This document shows, in pieces, positions 9,125 to 17,794 of a DNA stretch of 64,000 nucleotides (within the stretch, counting starts at the first letter, position 1; every line of letters begins with the position of its first letter). The position numbers were made by a program, and so were the translations under genes. The stretch lies in NCBI GenBank assembly GCA_910575775.1, contig CAJTEY010000018.1:21238-85237 (forward strand), given 5' to 3'. Below the pieces are notes generated by a model. The model saw nothing but the letters and a program-made list of their open reading frames with translations, was not told the DNA's origin and did not search any database. The DNA is from Lachnospiraceae bacterium. Lineage in GTDB: Bacteria > Bacillota > Clostridia > Lachnospirales > Lachnospiraceae.

Positions 9125-10444
9125 ATGGAAAATTATATCAATTTTTTTAACAGTTATGTCATAGGAATGATCCAGATGCTTACCGGCTTTTACTTTTATA
9201 GGAAATTTCTACAAAAACGGGAACGAATTTCTCTTTATCTGCTGTCCGCTGCACTTGGATGTGTCGTGATGCAGGCAGCGCCTGCAAAAAGCATTGCACA
9301 ATATCTGATTTATACGCTGCTCCTTGTAATCATCGGGATTTTTATATGCCGAGCCGATTGGAAATCCGTCATTTTATATGCGGTGTTGACAGTGGAGATT
9401 ATGCAGCTCAGTTTGGGAATCGTCAATTCCCTGTCAGGGATTGTGCAGCCGAAGCTGTCTTATGCACATCGCAATGTTTCTGCGGTGCTGTCCATACTGC
9501 TTGGAATAGCGGCTCTTGTGATGGCGGTTGTCTGTTATAGTGTGGCGTGCCGTTATTTTTGGTATTATGAAACGGTAGAGAAACAGTATCTCTTTATGAT
9601 TCTGGTTCCGATCCTGATGATCTTTTTTATGGATGAATATATCGGTTCTATCATATACGGAAATATAACGGTCACGAATGCCGGCGGTATCATCGTAATG
9701 GCTAATCATTATCAGATGTTTGTGATACAGCTTTTTGGTATGGCAAGTTTATTCTGCCTTATGTTCGCCTATAAAAAACTGCTCCAGAATTTTCAACTGC
9801 GCACGGAGCTGTCACTGCTGGAGCAGGAGGAGCGTTCTTTTAAGCAGTATGTGGAGGAAGCGCGGGCGCGTTATGAAAAGACAAAATCGTTTCGCCACGA
9901 CATAAAAAATCATATGACGGTGATCAAAGATCTTCTGCGGAACGGGGACTCGGAGGAGGCGCTTGCTTATATCGGTGATCTGGCGGAAATGACAGAGGAA
10001 CTTTCCTTTCCGTGCAGCACAGGCAGCCCGGTGGCGGATATTCTGCTTGGGAACAAGCTGGGGATTGCCAAAAGTATAGGGATTGCTGTCGACTGTTCTC
10101 TGATTCTGCCGTATCCGTGCCCGGTGCGCGATATTGACTTTGGCATTATTCTCTCAAACGCTTTGGACAACGCCATCCGGGCGTGCCGCGATATAAATGG
10201 CGGTGCGGAGACATATATCCGTGTGTCGGGACGTATCCAGGGAGATTTTGTATTGATGGAAGTGGAGAATAGTTTTCAGGAAAAGGGGCGGGCCGGAGAG
10301 GGGACGGGCCTGTCAAATATCAGGGCGGTAACGGAAAAGTATCAGGGAGCAATGAGCATCAAAACACAGGGCGGCTCTTTTATTCTAAGCGTGCTGCTTG
10401 TCATTCCACGGCATACAGAGAGCATCCCACGGCAAATCGGTTAA
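9125..10444 (+). CDS. GHKL sensor histidine kinase (AgrC type)
   Basis: The 439-residue protein has about six N-terminal membrane helices (residues 10-210) and a cytoplasmic kinase. The phospho-acceptor motif SFRHDIKNHM is near residue 258. The GHKL ATPase domain shows NALDNAIRAC as N box and GTGLSNI as G box. The absence of a classical HisKA helix pair and presence of RHDxxNH place it in the AgrC/ComD class that senses secreted peptides. It directly follows its cognate LytTR regulator and was likely transcribed with it. The signal is unknown. Confidence 0.93.
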   Translation: MENYINFFNSYVIGMIQMLTGFYFYRKFLQKRERISLYLLSAALGCVVMQAAPAKSIAQYLIYTLLLVIIGIFICRADWKSVILYAVLTVEIMQLSLGIVNSLSGIVQPKLSYAHRNVSAVLSILLGIAALVMAVVCYSVACRYFWYYETVEKQYLFMILVPILMIFFMDEYIGSIIYGNITVTNAGGIIVMANHYQMFVIQLFGMASLFCLMFAYKKLLQNFQLRTELSLLEQEERSFKQYVEEARARYEKTKSFRHDIKNHMTVIKDLLRNGDSEEALAYIGDLAEMTEELSFPCSTGSPVADILLGNKLGIAKSIGIAVDCSLILPYPCPVRDIDFGIILSNALDNAIRACRDINGGAETYIRVSGRIQGDFVLMEVENSFQEKGRAGEGTGLSNIRAVTEKYQGAMSIKTQGGSFILSVLLVIPRHTESIPRQIG

Positions 10445-10519
10445 ATCTCTTTTTTTATTGTCGAAATGGATAGTGAGATTCAGCAGATACGATGCTGTGG
10501 AGAAAAGGAGGATTGGCAT

Positions 10520-11086
10520 ATGGCAATGGAAATCAGCGTAAAAGGGAGCATCTACAAGACCGATTATGCGGATCGAATGCAGGCACAGCGGGAGGAGGCA
10601 GCGAAAGCCGAAAACGGCCGGAATGCGGAAAAGGTGACAAAACCCGGAAGCAGTCAGAGTGAAGAAAAGGCATCAAACCAGAACCGCACGCCGCATGATG
10701 CGTATATCAGCAGCGAAAAGTCGGGGGAAAAGCCAAACGGCCTGTACTATGTAGGGCAGGACGAGAACGGTAACAAAAAAGTTTATTTTAACGATCCGAA
10801 GAAGGAGGGTTCCGAAAAGGAGGGAGGCAGCAAATCCCCCAAAGTAAATGCGGATGCCCCGGACAATGGCGGGGAGAAATACATTGCGAATTCGGATAAG
10901 GTGGAGCGGGAAATCAGGGAACTGAAGGAGAAGAAGAAAAAGCTGGAACAGCAGCTCAAGGCAGCTTCCGGGGACGAAAAGAAAACGAAGGAGCTGGAGA
11001 ACAAACTGGCACAGGTGGAGCGGGAGCTGAGTCAGAAGGACACGGACACATACAGGAAGCAGAACACTGAGTTTACAGATCAGTAA
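10520..11086 (+). CDS. Charged coiled-coil protein of unknown function
   Basis: The 188-residue soluble protein has a short conserved-looking start (MAMEISVKGSIYKTDYADRM), a low-complexity middle rich in K, E, S and N, a small segment GLYYVGQDENGNKKVYFND, and a C-terminal coiled coil (about 125-170, REIRELKEKKKKLEQQLKAA). No signal peptide or membrane segment is seen. The ATG at 10520 follows AAAAGGAGGATTGGC. It lies 75 bp after the agr-type kinase and could be its target or a separate gene. I do not recognise the family. Confidence 0.65.
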   Translation: MAMEISVKGSIYKTDYADRMQAQREEAAKAENGRNAEKVTKPGSSQSEEKASNQNRTPHDAYISSEKSGEKPNGLYYVGQDENGNKKVYFNDPKKEGSEKEGGSKSPKVNADAPDNGGEKYIANSDKVEREIRELKEKKKKLEQQLKAASGDEKKTKELENKLAQVERELSQKDTDTYRKQNTEFTDQ

Positions 11087-11110
11087 GGATAAGAGCGTGT
11101 AAAATGCGGG

Positions 11111-11145
11111 GAAGCGTTTGCCGGTCGCATACCGGGGAGCGCTTT
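11111..11145 (+). terminator. Likely terminator after coiled-coil gene
   Basis: AAGCG pairs with CGCTT and an inner CCGG pairs with CCGG, with mismatches between them, followed by TTTTCT. Confidence 0.5.
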
Positions 11146-11251
11146 TCTGTGTTTTGCGTTCTGCCAGGATCCTTTCTATTGACATGGAACAGAAGAGTGA
11201 TATATTTATGACATAAAAGGAACGTTTACTTTTGAATGGAGGTCGTGAAGC

Positions 11252-11941
11252 GTGGAACACACCATACTTTTGCTGGAGGATGATGCAGACTTAATTGACG
11301 GGCTGATGTATTCCCTGAATAGAGAAGGTTATATCGTAGATGTGGTGCAGACAGTCAAAACAGCTTATGTCCGTCTGGAAACACGGTCATACAGTCTTTT
11401 GCTGCTGGATGTCACTCTGCCCGACGGAAACGGCGTGGACGTGTGCCGCCGGGTGCGGGAACAGGGAAGCAGGACACCGATTATCTTTCTGACGGCGATG
11501 GATGATGAGGTAAATGTGATACGAGGGCTGGACAGCGGCGCAGATGACTATATCACGAAGCCTTTTAAACTGGGGGAACTGTGCTCCAGAATCCGGGCGC
11601 TGCTGCGGCGGAGCGGACTCAGTGATGGAAGTGTGGAGAATCGGCTTTTTTCAGGACCGTTATCCATTGACCTGTTTGGGGGCGGAGCGTTCTTGGATAA
11701 TCGTCCGCTGTCTCTGACCAATGCGGAATATCGGCTGCTTTGCCTGCTTGTCCGAAACGCAGGGCAGACAGTTTTAAGGAACACGATTCTGGATGCGCTG
11801 TGGGATGGGAACGGTAACTTTGTGGATGACAATACGCTTTCTGTCTATATCCGCAGACTGCGTGAAAAGATAGAGGAAGACCCATCCAATCCGGCGCATC
11901 TGCTGACGGTGCGGGGATTCGGGTATACATGGCGGAAATAG
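11252..11941 (+). CDS. OmpR/PhoB-family response regulator
   Basis: The 229-residue regulator has a receiver domain with DD at 10-11, phospho-acceptor aspartate at 53 (LLLLDVTLPDG), and KPF near 104. A winged-helix C-terminal domain (about 130-229) carries the VYIRRLREKIEEDPSNP and GFGYTW motifs. The start is GTG after TGGAGGTCGTG. It is followed by a kinase, an ABC ATPase and an FtsX permease, the arrangement of BceRS/VncRS-like systems that respond to antimicrobial peptides or envelope stress. It likely drives the downstream transporter. Confidence 0.93.
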   Translation: MEHTILLLEDDADLIDGLMYSLNREGYIVDVVQTVKTAYVRLETRSYSLLLLDVTLPDGNGVDVCRRVREQGSRTPIIFLTAMDDEVNVIRGLDSGADDYITKPFKLGELCSRIRALLRRSGLSDGSVENRLFSGPLSIDLFGGGAFLDNRPLSLTNAEYRLLCLLVRNAGQTVLRNTILDALWDGNGNFVDDNTLSVYIRRLREKIEEDPSNPAHLLTVRGFGYTWRK

Positions 11942-11974
11942 GGCGCACTTTTGTGTCGGGGCAAAGGGAAAGGA

Positions 11975-13216
11975 ATGGTGGTTTGTATGTGCGTTTTGCA
12001 TGATCGACAAAGCCGGCAGTATGTCACATGTGTGATTGGCATCGTTGGTTCTTTTGTATTAGTGATCCTCTTTCTCGCCTGGTTTCACGGAAAAGAGACA
12101 CAGAGCCTTCTTTTTGAAAGAGAGCGGACTATGAGCTCATCTTTGATGGAGCAGGGAATTTCCCCAGCCATGATTGCCAGTGCGATTAAAAATGCGGAAT
12201 CAACCAGAGAGGGGGCTGCGCTGCTTAAGAAGATCGGGCACACGGAAACTGCTTCTGTCAGGCTTTTTCCGGACATAGACAGATCGGTGCGGGCATTTGC
12301 CGGGATTGCAGCTGGTATGGCAGCACTTCCGGCTATTGCGCTGGCAGTGATGTCCATTCACTTTCTGTGGAAACGGGAGAAGATGTACCGGCAGGCCGAA
12401 AGTATCATATCTCAATTTTCCGAAGGGAATTTTGAAAGGCATCTGCCGCAGAACGCAGAAGGCAGTATTTACCAGTTGTTTTCGGCGGTGGAAGAGCTGG
12501 CTGTTGCGCTGAGGGCTCAGAGCAGGAAAGAACAGCAGATGAAAGCCTTTTTAAAGGACACGATTTCGGATATCTCCCATCAGCTAAAAACACCTCTTGC
12601 GGCTCTGCATATGTATACGGAAATCATAGCAGAGGAACCGGGACATAAAGAGATCGTGGAGCGGTTTTCAGAAAAAACCATGCAGTCTCTGGAACGGATC
12701 GAACAGCTTGTGCAGGCACTGCTCAAAGTGAGTCGTATCGATGCGGGCAGCATCGTTTTCCATAAAGAATGGCATTCGGCCCTGGCTTTGATTGAAAGTG
12801 CGGCGGCGGATTTGTCTGTGAGAGCGCAGAAGGAGGGAAAGAAGCTTATCATGGAGGGGGATCCGGCACAGATGCTTTTGTGCGACGGATCCTGGACAAG
12901 GGAGGCGGTTGCCAATCTGATAAAGAATGCGCTGGATCATACGGATGAAGGCGGTGTGGTTACAGTTTCCTGGGAGTGTTCACCGGCAGTGTTCCGCATG
13001 ACGGTGTCAGACGACGGATGCGGTATCGCGGAGGAGGACATTTACCATGTGTTCAAACGATTTTACAGAAGCAAAAGAGATGGCGGCAGGCAGGGGATCG
13101 GTCTGGGGCTGCCCCTCGCCAAGTCTATTGTGGAAGGACAGGACGGAATCCTTTCTGTGAGCAGTACACCGGGAGAGGGGACTGTTTTTACCATTACTTT
13201 TCTTTCAAATTTGTAA
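11975..13216 (+). CDS. Sensor histidine kinase of the OmpR/ABC module
   Basis: This kinase of about 413 residues has two membrane helices (about 15-35 and 105-127), a short external segment of some 70 residues, a HAMP-like linker, and a HisKA domain with ISHQLKTPLAAL near residue 201. The ATPase domain shows NLIKNALDHTD, DDGCGIAEED and GIGLGLPLAKSIV. Two starts are possible: ATG 11975 after AAAGGGAAAGGA, or ATG 11987 with GGTGG closer; I chose the first. It forms a pair with the preceding regulator. The small sensor loop resembles VncS-type kinases that depend on their ABC partner. Confidence 0.9.
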   Translation: MVVCMCVLHDRQSRQYVTCVIGIVGSFVLVILFLAWFHGKETQSLLFERERTMSSSLMEQGISPAMIASAIKNAESTREGAALLKKIGHTETASVRLFPDIDRSVRAFAGIAAGMAALPAIALAVMSIHFLWKREKMYRQAESIISQFSEGNFERHLPQNAEGSIYQLFSAVEELAVALRAQSRKEQQMKAFLKDTISDISHQLKTPLAALHMYTEIIAEEPGHKEIVERFSEKTMQSLERIEQLVQALLKVSRIDAGSIVFHKEWHSALALIESAAADLSVRAQKEGKKLIMEGDPAQMLLCDGSWTREAVANLIKNALDHTDEGGVVTVSWECSPAVFRMTVSDDGCGIAEEDIYHVFKRFYRSKRDGGRQGIGLGLPLAKSIVEGQDGILSVSSTPGEGTVFTITFLSNL

Positions 13217-13303
13217 GATTCCATTCATGGGATTGTAAGCTGATCCTGTTATCCTAAAGAAAAAGCTTGATCAAGAAGAAAGCGGAGGAGGTTCAGTCAT
13301 ACA

Positions 13304-13999
13304 ATGGAAATTATGGAAGTACAAGATTTGTGTAAAACTTACGGAGAGGGCGAAGCAAAAGTGGATGCCTTAAAGCATGTCTCCTTTTTCCTTCACAAAG
13401 GGGAGTTTGCGGCGGTGGTCGGGGAGTCTGGCTCTGGCAAAAGCACCCTCCTGAACTGCATTGGCGCACTGGATGAACCGACTGGCGGAAAGATTCTGAT
13501 AGACGGGCAGAATCTGTTTGGCATGGGGGAGGAGGAGCGCACTGTTTTCAGACGGCGTAACATTGGCTTTATCTTTCAGTCTTTTCATCTGATCCCGGAA
13601 CTCAACGTGGAGCAAAACATTATTTTCCCCTTGTTACTGGATTATAAGAAGCCGGATTTTGGACAGGTGGATCAGATTCTGGAGGTGCTGGGACTGCAGG
13701 ATCGGAGAAGGCATCTGCCGGGACAGCTTTCCGGCGGGCAACAGCAGAGAGTGGCGATAGGGAGAGCGCTGATTACAAAGCCGAAACTGATTCTGGCGGA
13801 TGAACCGACCGGCAATCTTGACAGAAAAAACAGCAGGGATGTGATGGCGCTTTTAACAAAGGCATCCAGACAGTATCAGCAGACTATTTTAATGATAACG
13901 CATAATCCGAATCTGATATCTTCGGTAGACCGTGTCATGCAGGTGTCGGATGGTATTTTGACGGATTTGGGAGGGCATGTCAATGAAAAATTATCTTGA
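13304..13999 (+). CDS. ABC transporter ATP-binding protein (MacB/LolD type)
   Basis: The 231-residue ATPase carries Walker [13 protein letters not shown] (about 40-51), a Q loop [14 protein letters not shown], the signature [15 protein letters not shown], Walker [13 protein letters not shown] and the H loop MITHN. Sequence features place it in the MacB/LolD/FtsE group, which powers FtsX-type permeases by mechanotransmission instead of classical transport. AGCGGAGGAGG precedes the ATG. Its 3' end overlaps the permease start by 17 bp, showing translational coupling. Confidence 0.94.
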   Translation: MEIMEVQDLCKTYGEGEAKVDALKHVSFFLHKGEFAAVVGESGSGKSTLLNCIGALDEPTGGKILIDGQNLFGMGEEERTVFRRRNIGFIFQSFHLIPELNVEQNIIFPLLLDYKKPDFGQVDQILEVLGLQDRRRHLPGQLSGGQQQRVAIGRALITKPKLILADEPTGNLDRKNSRDVMALLTKASRQYQQTILMITHNPNLISSVDRVMQVSDGILTDLGGHVNEKLS

Positions 14000-16319
14000 C
14001 CTGATTCCCATTTCGGCGAAAATTCACCGAAGACAGACACGTATGACAAGATGGTGCATTGTGATATCTGTATTTTTGATCTCTTCTATTTTTGGTATGG
14101 CGGATATGTTTCTGCAAAGTCAGAAAAAGCTGGCTATTATGACGGATGGCGCGTGGCACGTTATGTTCCGGGAACTGGATGAAGAGCAGATGGCACTGCT
14201 TGCCGCAAGGCCGGAGGTGAAGACGGCAAGCCGATATGCAGCCACAAATTATAGGCTGGACATGGGTTATGAGACGGGGGGCGTGCCGACAGTCCTGTGC
14301 GGGTTTGATGAGACATTTTTTGAACTATATCCGGCAGTCAGACTGCTTGACGGTATTTACCCAAAAGAAAAAGGTGAGGCGCTCGTGACAGAGGGCATGC
14401 GGAAGCGGCAGGGACTTGCACCTGGGGACGAGGTGGAGGTAGTGACGCCTGACGGTTCCCTGTCTCTTCGTATCAGCGGCATTGTGGAGGATACATCCAT
14501 GATGCTGCAAAAGGATGCTTTCGGTGTTTTTATGAGTACTGATACTTATCTGTCCTATTTTCGCAACGTGACGCTGCAGGAGGATTTTGCTTATTATGTG
14601 GAGTTTGTACCTCATTGCAGGATACAGAAGGCGATAGAAGAGATCTGTGGAGAGCTGCGCATTTCCAGGGAGCAGGTCAGCGAAAATGCCAAGCTGATGG
14701 GTTCGATGATGCAGAGCAGTGATCGATACATTATGATTATCTATCTGACTGCTTTCCTTCTGGCGGTGCTGGTAGCAGTTTCCGGCATGATGATGATTCT
14801 GGGAAGTATGAACAGCAATGTGGCACAGCGGACAGAGTTTTTCGGGATGATGCGGTGTCTGGGTGCGACGGGAAAGCAGGTGCGGCGCTATGTGCGGCTG
14901 GAAGGGCTTTTTTGGTGCCTTAGGGCAGTTCCGCAAGGGCTTACCGTCAGCGTACTGATGGTGTGGGGGCTGTGCCGTATGTTAAAGGTGATAACCCCCA
15001 CCTGGTTTAGGGAAATGCCGGGATGGGGAATCAGTCTGCCCGGTCTGATCTCCGGGACGTTGATCGGCCTGGTAACGGTGCTTGCGGCAAGTCGTACGCC
15101 AGCCCGCAAAGCCTCGGAAGTTTCGCCTTTGACAGCGGTATCTGGGAATGCCTACCCGGTGTCAGCCGGGAAAGGCGCAGTGCATACTGGACGCATGCAA
15201 GTGGAGGCGGCGCTTGGACTGCATCATGCGGCGGGAAGCAGGAAGAATCTGATTTTACTGACCTCATCCTTCGCATTAAGCATTATTCTGTTTCTGGGTT
15301 TCGGCATAGGGGTTGATTTTATGAAACATGCGATTGTGACACTGCGGCCCTACACGCCGGATGTGGCTGTTGTCAGTCCTGATAATTCCTGTGCCATACC
15401 CCAATCACTGTATAGAGAGCTGCAGGAAAATGAAGATATCAGGCGGATTTTCGGCCGTAGTTTTTCCTATGACCTGCCGGCGGAATTGGGCGGCGTGGAA
15501 AAAACGGTCATGCTGGTTTCCTATGAGACATACCAGTTTGACTGGGCGGCGGGCGATCTGCGGCAGGGAGATTTAGAACATGTCAGAGACAGAAGCGGCG
15601 TTCTTCTGGTGGAAAAGTCAGGATTTGCGGCAGATACCGGCGATGAGATCACGCTGGAGACCTCGCAGGGCACACAGCAGGTAACGGTGGCCGGGATCCT
15701 AAAGAATGCGCCATTTGACGGCGGGGAAGATGTGGGTACGCTGATCTGCTCAGAAGGGTTGTTCCGGGAACTGACAGGAGAGAATGGCTATACGATTCTG
15801 GATATCCAACTGCGGGACAGATCAGATGACGCGGTGGAAAAGATACGCAGTACGGTGAAAGATGCGTACAGCTTTTCTGACAGCCGGGCCCACAATCGGG
15901 AAATGCGGGCAGTTTACTTTTCCTTTGCCCTGTTTGTTTATGGGTTTCTGGCGGTAGTTGCGCTGATTGCCGCTTTCCATATCATCAACAGCGTCGGCAT
16001 GAGCGTATCTGCGCGTATGCGGCAGTATGGAGCCATGAGAGCCATCGGAATCAGTATAAGGCAGTTACAGACGATGGTTGCTGTGGAGACGCTCACTTAT
16101 CTGTTTGGCGGCCTGGCAGAAGGTCTGCTGCTTGGTCTGTCCCTTCATTACTGCCTGTACCGGCAGGTGATTACCACAAGATGGGGGGATGCATGGGTCC
16201 TTCCGCTTGCGGAATGTCTCGTCATTGTGGCGGTGATGACTGCTTCGGCGGCAGCTGCCTTGACCGGGCCGATACGAAAAATACGGAAGATGTCGGTGGT
16301 GGACACGATCAGTATGTAA
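13983..16319 (+). CDS. FtsX-family ABC transporter permease
   Basis: The 778-residue permease has a first membrane helix near residues 24-43, a large external domain (about 45-240), helices around 245-275, 300-325 and 345-370, then a second half starting with a helix at about 425-442, another external domain (450-630) and three C-terminal helices. Both FtsX core regions are visible (MMRCLGATGKQVRRY and AMRAIGISIRQLQ). The ATG at 13983 is favoured over 13977 because GGGAGGGC is then correctly spaced. With the overlapping ATPase it probably exports or dislodges peptides or lipids at the envelope under control of the upstream two-component pair. Confidence 0.92.
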   Translation: MKNYLDLIPISAKIHRRQTRMTRWCIVISVFLISSIFGMADMFLQSQKKLAIMTDGAWHVMFRELDEEQMALLAARPEVKTASRYAATNYRLDMGYETGGVPTVLCGFDETFFELYPAVRLLDGIYPKEKGEALVTEGMRKRQGLAPGDEVEVVTPDGSLSLRISGIVEDTSMMLQKDAFGVFMSTDTYLSYFRNVTLQEDFAYYVEFVPHCRIQKAIEEICGELRISREQVSENAKLMGSMMQSSDRYIMIIYLTAFLLAVLVAVSGMMMILGSMNSNVAQRTEFFGMMRCLGATGKQVRRYVRLEGLFWCLRAVPQGLTVSVLMVWGLCRMLKVITPTWFREMPGWGISLPGLISGTLIGLVTVLAASRTPARKASEVSPLTAVSGNAYPVSAGKGAVHTGRMQVEAALGLHHAAGSRKNLILLTSSFALSIILFLGFGIGVDFMKHAIVTLRPYTPDVAVVSPDNSCAIPQSLYRELQENEDIRRIFGRSFSYDLPAELGGVEKTVMLVSYETYQFDWAAGDLRQGDLEHVRDRSGVLLVEKSGFAADTGDEITLETSQGTQQVTVAGILKNAPFDGGEDVGTLICSEGLFRELTGENGYTILDIQLRDRSDDAVEKIRSTVKDAYSFSDSRAHNREMRAVYFSFALFVYGFLAVVALIAAFHIINSVGMSVSARMRQYGAMRAIGISIRQLQTMVAVETLTYLFGGLAEGLLLGLSLHYCLYRQVITTRWGDAWVLPLAECLVIVAVMTASAAAALTGPIRKIRKMSVVDTISM

Positions 16320-16397
16320 GAGTTGCGTGAGCGACGAAAAGGGGAGGAAGGAAAATCATTTGTCTGTGGGCAGATGGTTTTCTTTTTTTGGAGTGTA

Positions 16398-16453
16398 TTG
16401 ACAAACAATTTCTTCTGCATTAAAATAGTTCAAAATTGAAATATTCAATTTTG
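16398..16453 (+). promoter_or_regulatory. MarR promoter with palindromic operator
   Basis: TTGACA (16398-16403), 17 bp, TAAAAT (16421-16426). Immediately downstream is a 10-bp perfect inverted repeat: CAAAATTGAA at 16431-16440 and TTCAATTTTG at 16444-16453, separated by ATA. The position over the transcription start fits autorepression by the MarR protein encoded next. Confidence 0.8.
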
Positions 16454-16476
16454 TATAAATAAAAAAAGGGGGGCAT

Positions 16477-16911
16477 ATGAAAACGAGTATTAAGATGGCA
16501 CGCAGCCTTTTACAGGTATACAGCGAAAGGTGTAAACCGCTTTGTCAGGAAATGGGGATTCCGCAGACCGCATTTGATATCCTGTTATTTTTGGCCAATA
16601 ATCCCGGTTTCGACACGGCCCGGGATATCGTTGAGACAAGATATATCAAGGCGAATCTGGTGTCCGTGAACGTGGACAGTCTTGTGAGGGAGGGGTATCT
16701 GCAGAGGGAGAAAAGTCCCGGTGACAGGAGAAAGGTCAGGCTTGTATGCACGGAAAAGGCCCAGCCCATTGTAGAGAGGGGCAGGCAGCTTCAGAAACAC
16801 TTTATGGACGAGCTGTTTCAGAATGTGGATGAACGGCTGAAGACTGATTTTTTCCGTGTTCTGAGCATGATGGAGACAAACCTTAAGACGATGAGGGAAG
16901 GACGGGATTAA
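16477..16911 (+). CDS. MarR-family transcriptional regulator
   Basis: The 144-residue protein has the winged helix-turn-helix of MarR regulators: QTAFDILLFLANNPGFDTARDIVE, a recognition helix around ANLVSVNVDSLVREGYLQREKSPGDRRKVRLV, and a C-terminal dimerisation helix. These dimers repress neighbouring exporters and are released by small ligands. AAAAAGGGGGGC precedes the ATG. A perfect palindrome sits over its promoter. Its stop is 1 bp before the TauE/SafE exporter start, so the exporter is the likely regulated target. Confidence 0.92.
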   Translation: MKTSIKMARSLLQVYSERCKPLCQEMGIPQTAFDILLFLANNPGFDTARDIVETRYIKANLVSVNVDSLVREGYLQREKSPGDRRKVRLVCTEKAQPIVERGRQLQKHFMDELFQNVDERLKTDFFRVLSMMETNLKTMREGRD

Positions 16912-16912
16912 G

Positions 16913-17698
16913 ATGAACTGGTTATGGATGATTGTGGTTACATTTTTTGCGGGAATGGGAGCAGGTTTGGGGACAGGATTTGCCGGGCTGAGTGCGGCGG
17001 CTGTCATCAGCCCCATGCTGATTACCTTTCTGGACATGGATGCTTATATGGCGGTGGGGATTGCCCTGTCCTCAGATGTGCTGGCCAGCGCAGTGTCGGC
17101 GTACACTTATGGGAAGAACAGAAATCTGGATGTCAGAAACGGTTTCATTATGATGGGCAGTGTACTGATTTTTACTGTGGTTGGAAGTTATGCGGCGAGC
17201 CTTCTTCCATCGACAGCGATGGGCGGTTTTTCCGTGTTTATGACATTCTTGCTGGGCGTTAAGTTTATCCTGAAACCCGTGATGACTACGAAGGAAGCGA
17301 TGGGAGAGACTGCGGCGGGGAAGCGGGCGGTGCAGTCTCTCACGGCAGGTGTGATAATCGGCTTTATATGCGGTTTTATCGGTGCGGGCGGCGGTATGAT
17401 GATGCTTCTGATTCTGACATCGGTTCTGCACTATGAATTGAAGACGGCGGTCGGTACCAGTGTATTTATTATGGCGTTTACCGCTTTTACAGGAGCGGCG
17501 TCCCACTTTGCCATAGGAGGAATGCCGGACTGGCCGGTGTGGACGCTTTGCGTGGTCTTTACGTTTATCTGGGCGAGGATCGCGGCGGTTTTCGCCAATA
17601 AGGCACAGCCAAGGACGCTGAACCGGGCAACGGGCATTGTGCTGGTGGCGCTTGGGGTTGTGGTGATGGGATTTCAGTTTTTGACCCGGGCGGCATAG
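16913..17698 (+). CDS. TauE/SafE-family membrane exporter
   Basis: The 261-residue protein has about eight membrane helices with the glycine-rich duplicated pattern of TauE/SafE transporters: GMGAGLGTGFAGLSAA near the N-terminus and GFICGFIGAGGGMMMLLIL near residue 150. Members export sulfite, sulfoacetate or other organic anions. The substrate here is unknown. It is translated from an ATG 1 bp after the MarR stop and ends before a terminator, making a two-gene operon. Confidence 0.9.
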   Translation: MNWLWMIVVTFFAGMGAGLGTGFAGLSAAAVISPMLITFLDMDAYMAVGIALSSDVLASAVSAYTYGKNRNLDVRNGFIMMGSVLIFTVVGSYAASLLPSTAMGGFSVFMTFLLGVKFILKPVMTTKEAMGETAAGKRAVQSLTAGVIIGFICGFIGAGGGMMMLLILTSVLHYELKTAVGTSVFIMAFTAFTGAASHFAIGGMPDWPVWTLCVVFTFIWARIAAVFANKAQPRTLNRATGIVLVALGVVVMGFQFLTRAA

Positions 17699-17734
17699 AA
17701 AAAACCGGATTAATATTGTATTATATACCAGTGT

Positions 17735-17763
17735 CTCTATATAGAAATGATATAGAGTTTTTT
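17735..17763 (+). terminator. Terminator of marR-tauE operon
   Basis: CTCTATAT and ATATAGAG arms with a 7-nt loop are followed by six T residues. Confidence 0.88.
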
Positions 17764-17794
17764 AAAAGTAAGATTATTTAAGATGGAGGACTTT

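Noticed and set aside
10673..11260. Long minus-strand frame over the coiled-coil gene
   Set aside because: It is a shadow of the lysine/glutamate-rich codons on the plus strand and has no ribosome site.
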